The notes below the pieces were generated by a model. It was not told the origin of the DNA. It was given only the letters and a program-made list of their open reading frames with translations, and searched no databases. A stretch of 18,144 bases of DNA from Holophagales bacterium UBA2201 (GTDB lineage Bacteria; Acidobacteriota; Thermoanaerobaculia; UBA2201). The first letter of the stretch is position 1. Each line of letters opens with the position of its first letter. Below, one piece after another: positions 7,661-14,900 of this stretch. The stretch is taken from assembly GCA_002327305.1 (NCBI GenBank), contig DCUZ01000100.1, positions 34,361 through 52,504 of the forward strand, given 5' to 3'. The position numbers were made by a program, and so were the translations under genes.

Positions 7661-7689
7661 GATATAATATTCGGCCTGATCCGCTTCAA
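7661..7689 (-). promoter_or_regulatory. fabG: Candidate fabG promoter
   Basis: On the minus strand TTGAAG (7689-7684) is followed after 17 nt by TATATC (7666-7661). The fabG ATG is about 55 nt downstream of that -10. The site overlaps the candidate sodB -10 on the other strand, so the two promoters would be face-to-face. This is by-eye recognition of a sigma70-like pattern only. Confidence 0.35.
7663..7668 (+). promoter_or_regulatory. Candidate -10 element for sodB
   Basis: A perfect TATAAT (7663-7668) lies 48 nt before the sodB ATG in an otherwise GC-rich context. No good -35 is seen 16-18 nt upstream (GCACAC-like), so an activator or an extended contact would be needed. The element is embedded in the AT-rich core of the 110-nt gap between the divergent fabG and sodB genes. 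Confidence 0.4.
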
Positions 7690-7716
7690 AAACCTTGATC
7701 GAAGGAGGTCGGAACC

Positions 7717-8301
7717 ATGGCACACACGGCAAAGGATTATGCTCACCTGCTCGGGATGACGGGATTCTCGGAGACCCTGCTGAAGAACCACTTTGCCCTC
7801 TACCAGGGCTATGTCGCCAACACCGACAAGGTCCTGGACGCCTTGGAGGCGATGGCGAAGGAGGGCAGGACGGCCGCCCCCGAGTTCGCCGAACTGAAGC
7901 GCCGGCTGGGGTGGGAGTTCAACGGGATGCGCCTGCACGAGCTCTACTTCGAAAACCTGGGCGGCGCCCAAGCGGCCCCCCTCGGGGCCGACGGCGATCT
8001 GGCAAAAGCCCTGGCGGCGCACTTCGGGTCCGTGGAGGCGTGGGAAAAGGAGTTCCGCGCCACCGGCGCCATGCGGGGCATCGGCTGGGTGGTCCTCTAC
8101 CGGGACCCCGACGACGGCCGGCTGATGAATTTCTGGATCAACGAACACGACACCGCCCACCCGGCGGGATGCACTCCCCTGCTGGTCATGGATGTCTTCG
8201 AGCACGCCTTCCTGACCGATTACGGCCTCAAGCGCGCCGACTACATCGAAGCGTTCTTCAGAAATGTGGATTGGAAAACGGTGGAGGCGCGACTCAAATA
8301 A
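7717..8301 (+). CDS. Fe/Mn-type superoxide dismutase, divergent subgroup
   Basis: This 194-residue enzyme converts superoxide to oxygen and hydrogen peroxide. The Fe/Mn-SOD fold is shown by four metal ligands in family context: His25 (KNHFALYQGYV), His74 (WEFNGMRLHELYFENLGG), Asp159 and His163 (VMDVFEHAF). The last is followed by the C-terminal helix with DYGLKRADYIEAFF. There are departures from textbook SODs. The second-sphere His of the usual HHxxYV segment is Tyr29, and one residue is missing between the first ligand and the gateway Tyr. His144 (INEHD) sits where Mn- or Fe-SODs carry Gln, as in some archaeal and cambialistic enzymes. Metal preference cannot be read from sequence. No signal peptide is present, so it is cytoplasmic. 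AAGGAGGT at 7702-7709 fixes the start. It is the only plus-strand gene in the window. Confidence 0.9.
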   Translation: MAHTAKDYAHLLGMTGFSETLLKNHFALYQGYVANTDKVLDALEAMAKEGRTAAPEFAELKRRLGWEFNGMRLHELYFENLGGAQAAPLGADGDLAKALAAHFGSVEAWEKEFRATGAMRGIGWVVLYRDPDDGRLMNFWINEHDTAHPAGCTPLLVMDVFEHAFLTDYGLKRADYIEAFFRNVDWKTVEARLK

Positions 8302-8320
8302 CCGCAGGGGCGGGCCGCCT

Positions 8321-8359
8321 CCCTCCTGTCATTCCGGACTTGATCCGGAATCCCTGCCT
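8321..8359 (-). repeat. Single 39-bp palindromic repeat unit (left copy)
   Basis: This is an exact reverse-complement copy of the 39-bp unit found three times at 15060-15176. Its core is a perfect hairpin, ATTCCGGA - 5 nt - TCCGGAAT, flanked by GGCAGGG and GACAGGAGGG. It begins 19 nt after the sodB stop and could also act as a weak 3' transcript-end structure, though no T-run follows. Such dispersed 'attccgga...tccggaat' units are common intergenic repeats in many bacterial genomes. Confidence 0.92.
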
Positions 8360-8671
8360 CCCTATGTTCCTATTTTCCCGGATACGAATGACCGCGGATT
8401 TGCGGGGGACATGGATGGTGGCGATGCTGTCGTAGGGGCGAGCCGCCGGCCATCTCACTTAAAACCGCAGTCCATGAGGCAATGGGTCTATTTTCCCCAC
8501 CTTCTTGCCCGCGCCCTCGCCTTGTTCCGGGCTGCCCCGCGACAGGAGTTGCACTTGCCTCGACATGACTGCATCCGGCGAGACGCCCGGCGGCTGAAAG
8601 GCCCTCTGATTGCTTGAACCCTGCGCGCATGAAACAGATGCCATCGAAGGGGGTGGAGAGGCGCCGGCGGG
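8360..8671. other. 312-bp stretch without a recognisable gene
   Basis: This lies between the left repeat unit and the end of the hypothetical gene on the minus strand. Short open frames exist on both strands, but none has a recognisable protein motif or a Shine-Dalgarno-supported start. No terminator hairpin with a T-run, tRNA or other RNA structure was recognised. It looks like leftover spacer DNA at the edge of the accessory block. Confidence 0.5.
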
Positions 8672-9502
8672 TCAGGGGATAAACCGGTCCACGAAGTCGA
8701 GGTAGCCCCGGCTTCCCCCCTCCTTGTTCCAAAATTGGACCGATTTGAGGATCTTTTTCAGGCACCGGAGGAGTTCATCCACGCTGATGGGTGGGATCTC
8801 CCCCTCGGGCGGCGGACCGTCCGGCGCCTCGGCGCGCCCCAGACGCCATTCACAGAAGGAATGGATGAGCCCCTCCAGGCGCCGCTCCGTCTCCGAGGGC
8901 CGCCACTGGCGCTGGGGGCGCCCGGCTTTCTCCCCCTTGTACCGGTCAATCAGCGCCTCCAGCGCCCGCATCACCGCGTAGTCGGTCAGGTCGGGTTCCA
9001 ACCGGTGAATGGAGATGATGGCGTACTCGATATTCTGGAGGACGTCCAGGTTCTCTTCCGATCCCGACGATGAGAGAGCCGCCGTCCGCCGCGCCGGGTC
9101 CCCCTGCGGTGGTGAGATCCGCTCCGGTTCGGCCCCCGCACGCGGAGGGTCCAGGGCGACCGACGCCGCCTCGATGCGGAATCGCGTTTCATCTATCGGA
9201 ATGATCCGGGCGTTCGCGACCAGGCGGCGCTGGTCGGGGAAGAGCGCGTCCTTCCGCTCGATCAACCGGCGCAGATCGTGCATGAAATCGTCCCAATCGT
9301 CCGCTCCGGGATTTTGCCTCAGGAACTCTGATGCGGCCGTCGCCAGCGCCGCTTCACGCTCGGCCTCTGGGAGGCAGGCGATGTTCCAGGCGGTGTAGGC
9401 GATGTTGAGCAGCTCCTGCATCTCCTCCGGACTTTCCCCCCGGCTGAAGTAGCCGCCGGCGAATTGATCCAGGACCTCGGACATCTTGACGGGCGGCTTC
9501 AT
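8672..9502 (-). CDS. Hypothetical protein, last gene of the accessory block
   Basis: This is a soluble 276-residue acidic/charged protein that I do not recognise. It begins MKPPVKMSEVLDQFAGGYFSRG. There is an N-terminal helical region (about 7-85) rich in short helices (MQELLNIAYTAWNIACLP, WDDFMHDLRRLIERKDALFPDQRR). A short beta-like segment follows (RLVANARIIPIDETRFRIEAASV), then a Pro/Ser/Arg-rich linker (about 115-145). The C-terminal helical module contains LTDYAVMRALEALIDRYKGEK and ends in ISVDELLRCLKKILKSVQFWNKEGG. No signal peptide, membrane segment or metal motif was seen. The reading frame extends upstream over the toxin gene; the ATG at 9502 is chosen because it lies 43 nt after the toxin stop. 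An ATG six codons further in (MSEVLDQ) is an alternative. Shine-Dalgarno support is weak for both. It is probably co-transcribed with the antitoxin-toxin pair. Confidence 0.65.
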   Translation of the reverse strand: MKPPVKMSEVLDQFAGGYFSRGESPEEMQELLNIAYTAWNIACLPEAEREAALATAASEFLRQNPGADDWDDFMHDLRRLIERKDALFPDQRRLVANARIIPIDETRFRIEAASVALDPPRAGAEPERISPPQGDPARRTAALSSSGSEENLDVLQNIEYAIISIHRLEPDLTDYAVMRALEALIDRYKGEKAGRPQRQWRPSETERRLEGLIHSFCEWRLGRAEAPDGPPPEGEIPPISVDELLRCLKKILKSVQFWNKEGGSRGYLDFVDRFIP

Positions 9503-9545
9503 GGCGTTCCGAATGATAGCGACATTCCTATTTCCCTTTGCACCT

Positions 9546-9944
9546 TCATCGGGATGATTCCGCCGACCAGCCGGTATGGCTTTCCTCTGAATGCGCCTGA
9601 AACACGCGGATATCGTGATGGGTAACGATAAGGATCTTCCCCGAGCGCCTGCCCTTCGTTTTGAATTCCGGATGCCGGAGCACGCGCCGGATAAAGCTCG
9701 CCGATTCAAAGGGGCCCACGTCGAGGCAGACGATGCAATAGTGGGGATGGCACAGCCCGGGCCTGTAAAACCCAAGGTCTCGCGTGCACAATACGACATC
9801 GCGCAGGCGATGCAGGAGGGGGATGATCGCCTCGTCTTTGACACCCTTTTTCGCGATCTCGCCGCCGATTTGGCGGGGCTTGAGCCTCCAGGCCTTAAGG
9901 AGTTGCTTCTGGCTCTCCGGAATGTTCTCGTCGAGGAGGATCAT
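9546..9944 (-). CDS. DUF5615 PIN-like toxin of a type II toxin-antitoxin pair
   Basis: This 132-residue protein begins MILLDENIPESQKQLL, the hallmark of DUF5615/Mut7-C-like PIN-fold proteins, which are predicted ribonucleases. Candidate acidic metal ligands are Asp5, Glu6, Asp37 (VKDEAII) and Asp56 (LCTRDLGF), in the usual family spacing. The segment HYCIVCLDVGPFESASFIRRVL follows the canonical strand-helix order. The C-terminal tail past about 112 is longer than in typical members. It starts inside the stop of the DUF433 gene (ATGA, 4-nt overlap), the standard antitoxin-then-toxin arrangement. Cleavage target and activity are not predictable from sequence. Confidence 0.8.
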   Translation of the reverse strand: MILLDENIPESQKQLLKAWRLKPRQIGGEIAKKGVKDEAIIPLLHRLRDVVLCTRDLGFYRPGLCHPHYCIVCLDVGPFESASFIRRVLRHPEFKTKGRRSGKILIVTHHDIRVFQAHSEESHTGWSAESSR

Positions 9945-10195
9945 GGCCGCATGGACTTGGGTTCCAGTTTAGGCGCATGGCGCACCAGCGCCTCGCGCGC
10001 CAGACGCAGCGCCTCCGCGATGGCCTCTTCGGAGATGCTTCCGTGCCATTCCTCGATGATCGTCTGCCAGTCCATCCCGTCGGCGATCTGCTCCAGCACA
10101 TCCGAAACCAGGATGCGCGTGCCGCGAAATGTCGGTTTCCCATGGCAGACGCCGGGGTCCATGACGACGAATCGGCCGATGCTTTTGGGGGTCAT
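9941..10195 (-). CDS. DUF433 antitoxin
   Basis: This 84-residue protein of the DUF433 (VapB-like) family acts as the cognate antitoxin to DUF5615/PIN-like toxins and is usually a DNA-binding autorepressor. The family consensus is plain: DPGVCHGKPTFRGTRILVSDVLEQIADG (split at about 13-40), then WQTIIEEWHGSISEEAIAEALRLAREAL, an inverted helix-turn-helix-like region. The ATG at 10195 has AAAGGA about 6 nt upstream. The last codons overlap the toxin start. Autoregulation through the upstream DNA (10196-10240) is expected for the family, but I found no clear operator palindrome there. Confidence 0.85.
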   Translation of the reverse strand: MTPKSIGRFVVMDPGVCHGKPTFRGTRILVSDVLEQIADGMDWQTIIEEWHGSISEEAIAEALRLAREALVRHAPKLEPKSMRP

Positions 10196-10238
10196 AAGAT
10201 TCCTTTCTATGGTTCACTGTAATAATGGGGCCAACTAA

Positions 10239-10260
10239 GATTCAGGGTGATCTGAAATCG
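10239..10260 (+). repeat. 22-bp imperfect direct repeat, copy A
   Basis: The sequence begins GATTCAGGGTG and ends AATCG. It matches copy B at 10381-10402 with 3 mismatches in 22. Each copy has outer GATTC/GAATC-like arms, so each could form a weak hairpin. The two copies bracket 120 bp of non-coding DNA in the gap between the AlbA_2 gene and the antitoxin. Their origin is unknown; a decayed insertion-sequence end is one possibility. Confidence 0.6.
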
Positions 10261-10359
10261 TCGCTTTTTTCAGCGCAGCGGAGATCATGAATCGGGAAAG
10301 CTCATGAAACCCGCAATGGTGGAAGACCGCATGCTTGTCTCCTTTCAATATCATTTAAT

Positions 10360-10372
10360 AGGGACTGTCCCT
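10360..10372. repeat. REP-like 13-bp perfect palindrome
   Basis: AGGGACTGTCCCT is a perfect odd palindrome (AGGGAC/GTCCCT around one base), followed by GTTTTCC. Palindromes of this sequence type are known as dispersed REP-like elements in other bacteria, often near REP-associated transposases. No transposase is present here. It sits inside the decayed stretch next to the DUF262 fragment. Confidence 0.55.
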
Positions 10373-10380
10373 GTTTTCCA

Positions 10381-10402
10381 GATTCAGGGTGCTCCGGAAT
10401 CG
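10381..10402 (+). repeat. 22-bp imperfect direct repeat, copy B
   Basis: This is the second copy of the GATTCAGGGTG...AATCG element (see 10239-10260). It abuts the point where recognisable DUF262 similarity stops (10401), which suggests that the insertion or recombination that brought this repeat cut the gene. Confidence 0.6.
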
Positions 10403-10519
10403 CATCCCAAACGAAGGGCCTCTGGTCGCGGGAATGGCGATTTCCCCCGATTTCACCCAGGTCAGGATCGTCTCGATCAGGTGGGGCGTGACCGTGTAGC
10501 GTTGGGTGCATAAGTTCAA
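10401..10519 (-). pseudogene. Frameshifted N-terminal fragment of a DUF262 (GmrSD-type) gene
   Basis: On the minus strand one frame reads QRYTVTPHLIETILTWVKSG and then EIAIP. After a one-base loss around 10421-10430, the next frame continues QRPFVWDA. Joined, this is the conserved N-terminus of DUF262 proteins (GmrS/ParB-like nucleotidase family, linked to type IV restriction and phage defence), where the normal link is 'IAIPEIQRPFVWDA'. Similarity stops at 10401, so only about 40 of several hundred codons remain. An AGGAGG element lies just upstream (about 10523-10528) of a TTG at 10519, and an out-of-frame ATG at 10511 follows it. The fragment sits 38 nt after the AlbA_2 gene in the same direction, so it was probably once a further gene of that operon. 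Confidence 0.72.
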
Positions 10520-10557
10520 GCTCCTCCTATAAAAAATATCATAAATAGGAACATCCG

Positions 10558-11934
10558 CTATTTTCCAGGCTTGCTTCTATTGGCTGCTCTTATCATCGCA
10601 TCAAACCATTCGTCACACATCGTTACTTTATATGGCAAACCGAATGCATTTGAAAGCGCTGCCAAAAACATCTTTGATTCGCGAGCAAGTGCCTCAGCTT
10701 TTTCTCTCACTGTAGCATTGGTATCAGGTAAACAGCCGCTCATCTGTATCATCGTATCGGGTTCTAACCCAAATGGGATCAATATTGGATTTTCCTGGAT
10801 TACTGGAAGGCAACAATCAGTAATAAAATTGACGTAAGCCACAGAATCAAAGTACGGGCTATAGCCTATAGAGTTATGCAAAACAGCCTTGATAAATACA
10901 GCTTCTTTGCGGCCGCTTGAATTTAGCAACACCTTTTGCATACTTAGACAATAGTAGATAATTAATCCCAACGCAGTAATATCAATGAAGTTATAGTTAC
11001 TTGTATTATCTTTTTGCAGAATTGCAATTAATTGTTCACCATAAATATATCCTTCAAGTGCGTGAGTATGGATAATCGCATGATCTGAAATAATCGGCAG
11101 AGGAATAGTTACCGTGCTATTGCTATTATGGTAATATTCCCAGGTGAGAAGCTTTCTATTAGCGGCATTCTTGCCTACTTGACGGCATATAATCTTATCA
11201 GACGACATAAAGAAATTATCCCAAGCCAAATCAATGCCCAAATCGTTCTTCGCTTTCATTATGCTCATAAAATCATCAAAAGATAACCCGTGTTTAATGA
11301 AGTATGAATCGAAAGGATCAACAAGTAAAAAGACTCTCAAATAGCCAATACGATCATTAAGATCTATTTCTTGTGGGCTCTGTAGAATCTTCCCAGAGAG
11401 ATCATTCCGCGATAGCTTGCCTCTTTGCCATAAAGCATCAAGAATAAATCTATCCTTTTCATGGACAGGATCAGAAGAATCTAAAACTCGTCTATAGATT
11501 CGTCCATCGTAATTTAAATACGGCGGGTTTAAGCCAGCTGGAATAATGATCGCGATGATTGACTGGGATTCCGGGAGACCTATATCACTGCATGGGCCAT
11601 CTATAACTGCCGGTTCAAAATAGGGAGGCGGATTAATCAGGGTCCTAGCGGAATCCCGTATTCTATTCAATAAGGAAGTAACACTTGATTTGGGAATTCC
11701 TGGAAAAGAAGAAGCTGCATTTGTCTTAGAAGCAGAATTATCTATTCCAAAGAAGAGCCAGCCACCATAATGATTTGCAAATGCAGCTAATGATTTTGCA
11801 ATTTTCTTCGACTCGATTTCCATGGATTTATATTCAATGTACCAGCCCTCGTTGACTTCGCGCAATATCGCGAGGTCCTCTGCTTTTACATCTTTGATGT
11901 CTTTATTAAATGGATTGAAGAAAAGCCCGTGCAT
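10558..11934 (-). CDS. AlbA_2 (Schlafen-like) domain protein coupled to the restriction enzyme
   Basis: This is a 458-residue soluble protein. The N-terminal part (about 20-155) fits the Schlafen AlbA_2 domain: EGWYIEYKSME, then KKIAKSLAAFANHYGGWLFFGIDN (the 'AFAN..GG.L.FGI' core) and later GRIYRRVLDSSDP (the usual 'YxRxGs' end of the domain). AlbA_2 domains are found in transcriptional regulators and in several phage-defence proteins, and in Schlafens they relate to nucleic-acid cleavage. The remaining 300 residues match no family I recognise, and no ATPase or membrane motif is seen. The gene is strikingly AT-rich (roughly 40% GC by eye) against GC-rich neighbours, a sign of transfer. The ATG at 11934 is preceded by AGGAGG, which overlaps the TAG stop of the restriction-modification gene 13 nt upstream, so the two are probably translationally linked. 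Confidence 0.75.
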   Translation of the reverse strand: MHGLFFNPFNKDIKDVKAEDLAILREVNEGWYIEYKSMEIESKKIAKSLAAFANHYGGWLFFGIDNSASKTNAASSFPGIPKSSVTSLLNRIRDSARTLINPPPYFEPAVIDGPCSDIGLPESQSIIAIIIPAGLNPPYLNYDGRIYRRVLDSSDPVHEKDRFILDALWQRGKLSRNDLSGKILQSPQEIDLNDRIGYLRVFLLVDPFDSYFIKHGLSFDDFMSIMKAKNDLGIDLAWDNFFMSSDKIICRQVGKNAANRKLLTWEYYHNSNSTVTIPLPIISDHAIIHTHALEGYIYGEQLIAILQKDNTSNYNFIDITALGLIIYYCLSMQKVLLNSSGRKEAVFIKAVLHNSIGYSPYFDSVAYVNFITDCCLPVIQENPILIPFGLEPDTMIQMSGCLPDTNATVREKAEALARESKMFLAALSNAFGLPYKVTMCDEWFDAMIRAANRSKPGK

Positions 11935-11947
11935 AAGTTAATGCCTC

Positions 11948-14900
11948 CTAAAGCTCATTTTCGATGGATTGATAGTAAGAATCAATTATCTTATGCAGTT
12001 GGATCGTGTGATGCAGCGCCGTGGCGGTGAGGCAGAAGTGCTGGATGTCTTCGAGGGAGAGGATGCGCTCTTTGTGGGAGTCGAGCCATTTGTCGAGGAC
12101 CTGGTAGCCGCCGATTTGGTAGGTCCAGACCTCTTCGGGGATGCCGTCGAAGTATTGCCCCTCGGCGTTAATATAGACCCGCTTTTCTTTAGCGTTGTAG
12201 TTCCGGGCCTCCTTCTTGGTTTTCCCCACGCGGTTGGAGCCGCTTTTGGGGAACTTGGCGATGGGGGGATTGAGCTTGGGGGATTTGAGAAGATGCAGAT
12301 CCATAAGTTCCTGCCCCATACCGGCCAGCTTCTTGAAGAGCTTAAAGTCCTTGGTGAAGGGAATGCGCGGGAAGTCGGTCCTCAAGAATTCGGCGTACTT
12401 TTCCCGGTAGGTGGGGGCATAGCAGATGGCGTAGATGTAGGCCAGGACATCCTCCGGCGTTGGGCGCTTGCCGAAATTCTTTGCGATCACTATACAAAAT
12501 GAATCATGAAGGTTTGCTTTATGCTGTTCTTCAAAAGCCCTTTGGATAGAATCAGGATAGACATACAGGGGGAAATAATAGTTTATGTCGTATACAGAGA
12601 CTGCCTTATGGGCGCCGATTGCAGTAGTCGCGAAGATACCAAAATCATCTTTGCTTTGCCTTTGAGCGATAAGAACTAGATTGTCTTTATTGCATATGTG
12701 TTCCATAACTCTTTCTCTACGATGCACAGCCACGTTTTTATCATAAACTGTCCACCGGGTATCAAAGGGCCTATAAAGAATTTGAATTACTTTTTCTTTC
12801 CATTGGCCGTCAGCAAGTTCCTTCTTTGCTCTGGCATAATTCCATTGAGATTGGGAGCAAAGCTTGAATATCTGGCGAGCGTCCTCTTCAGTATCGGTTT
12901 TTAGCAAAAGCTCGACCTTGCGGATTGCTTCCCTCTTATCCCATGAAATTGCGAATTCGTCATGAGTTGTGACAATGCCTGGCGCATAGACGTTGAAGAT
13001 TTCTGTAATTGATGGATATTCGGAGTATTGCTTGAATAGGCCGATATCGATTTTCTGGAAATAATACTGCTCCGTCTGATCAGGTTTGATCCGTTTCCAT
13101 TTTGTTGTCGTCAGATCTTCTTTCTCCAGATAGGCGTACTTCTCTTCGCGCAGACCAAACACATCGCTTCGCTGAATTTTCTTTTCAAGGCCGGGTTTCT
13201 TGATAAAAAGGGCGATGGAGACACCCTGCATGATATCAAAGACGTTTTCGTCCTTTGAACCGTCTGGGCACTTCTCCTTTTTGAGTGAGTTCCCGTGAAG
13301 GTCCAGAAGGTAAATCCGGTCGAAGCTGCTCATCAGTGACCGGCGCATCCCCCGGAACGTGGGGTTGTCCAAGTAGGAGTGGTTGGTGATCATCCCGACA
13401 AGGCCCTGTCCGGCCTGGTCAATCTTCCATTGAGCGAACCGGATGAACTTGACGTAATCGTCCTGGAGCCATTTTGCTTGAGCGGGCTTATGGAGTTCGG
13501 GGCAATCCTTCTTATAATCTTCTATAAGACCCTTTATCCATTTACCCTGATTGGCCGAGTGGCCGGAGTACGGCGGGTTGCCGAGGATGACGAGGATGGG
13601 CTGGTCCTTCTTGACCCTGGCGGCATGGTGGGATTCATCGGAGAGCGATCGCATGCCGGGAAGGTTGGATTGCTCCACCTCCTCCATCTCCAGCGTGTTG
13701 GTTAGGTAGAGCTTGAACCGCTCGTCGTCGGCGAGGTGGTAGCCGAACTCCTCCAGGATGAACCCCATCTTGAGGTGGCCGATGGCGTAGGGGGCCATCA
13801 TGAGCTCGAAGGCGTAGAAGTTCTTTAATAGGTGGTCTTGGATGAACCCCTCTTTTACTCCCGCGCCATAGGAGGCGGTGAACTCCTCCATCGCGACCTT
13901 GAAGGCCTCGGCTATGAAGGTGAGGGTACCGGCGGCGGGGTCCAGGACGGTCACGGAGGGGTCGGCCAGGCCCATGGGTTTGCCGAAGGTCTCTTTGAGA
14001 ATGTGATGGACGGAGCGGACGATGTAGGAGACGACGGGCTCGGGGGTGTAATAGACGCCGCGCTTCTCCCGCAGGGCCGGATCATAGACGCTGAGGAAGG
14101 TCTCGTAGAAGTGGACCACCGGGTCCTTCCCCTTGCCGCCGCTGTGGTAATCGGCCATGATCTTTTCCGTGTCGGCCACGGCGAGGACCTCGGCGATGTC
14201 GTCCACCATCCAGGCGAGGTCCTCGGGCGGCTCGTCGCCGGAGATGAATCGGAAGATATCACGCAGGATGCCGATGGTCTTGGGGATGGTGTGGACGGCG
14301 GTTTGGCGTGTGAAGGGGCCGCTCTGGGCGCGCAGGCGGGAGGCGAAGAGGCCGTAGGTGATGGTCTGGGCGTAGAGGTCGGCGAACTGGGCCTTGGTGA
14401 GGCCGGAGAGGAGGTAGTCGCTGAAGGCCTTGTAGAAGCCGGTCAGCTCGGTGGTCCCCGTTCCGTCGGCGTCGAGCTGTTCTTCCAGAATGGTGTGGAG
14501 GTGGCGGGTGCGTTTGGCCAGCTCCACGGCCAGGGTCTGCGCGGTATAGGTCTTGGGCAGGGTGAAGCCGAAAAAGTGGTCCAGCGTCTCTTTGAACAGA
14601 TCTTCCTTTTCCGGAGGTGCCGGGGCGCCGAGTTTTTTGCTCACGAACGGCCGGCCGATGGAAACCTCCTGGACCAGGTCGCCATCCCGGTAGAGGCGGA
14701 AATCATAGAAGTTGGTGAGGATGAGGTTGGGGAAGGTGTCGCGGTAGCGCTTGAGCTGTTCGGTCTTTTCAACCGATCGGAGGTCGGCGTCGGGCTTCTT
14801 GGCTTCAATGTAGCCGGTGATGGCGTGGCGGCCGTCCCAGACGCGGAAATCGGGGTTGCCGCCCTCGGTCTTCTTGGGGTTCTGGGTCACATGGATGTGG

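Noticed and set aside
6209..7759. Long plus-strand open frame opposite the PASTA gene and fabG
   Set aside because: Antisense shadow; FabG and PASTA motifs are unmistakable on the other strand, and it also runs into the sodB start.
8264..8765. Several short open frames around the left repeat unit
   Set aside because: They are partly repeat-encoded, have no motif or convincing ribosome-binding site, and are inconsistent with each other.
9503..9844. Upstream extension of the hypothetical gene over the toxin gene
   Set aside because: It is a frame shadow of the DUF5615 gene; a start at 9502 after the toxin stop is more sensible.
10304..10513. Short plus-strand open frame in the gap before the AlbA_2 gene
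   Set aside because: No recognisable protein; the opposite strand of this segment carries the DUF262 remnant and repeats.
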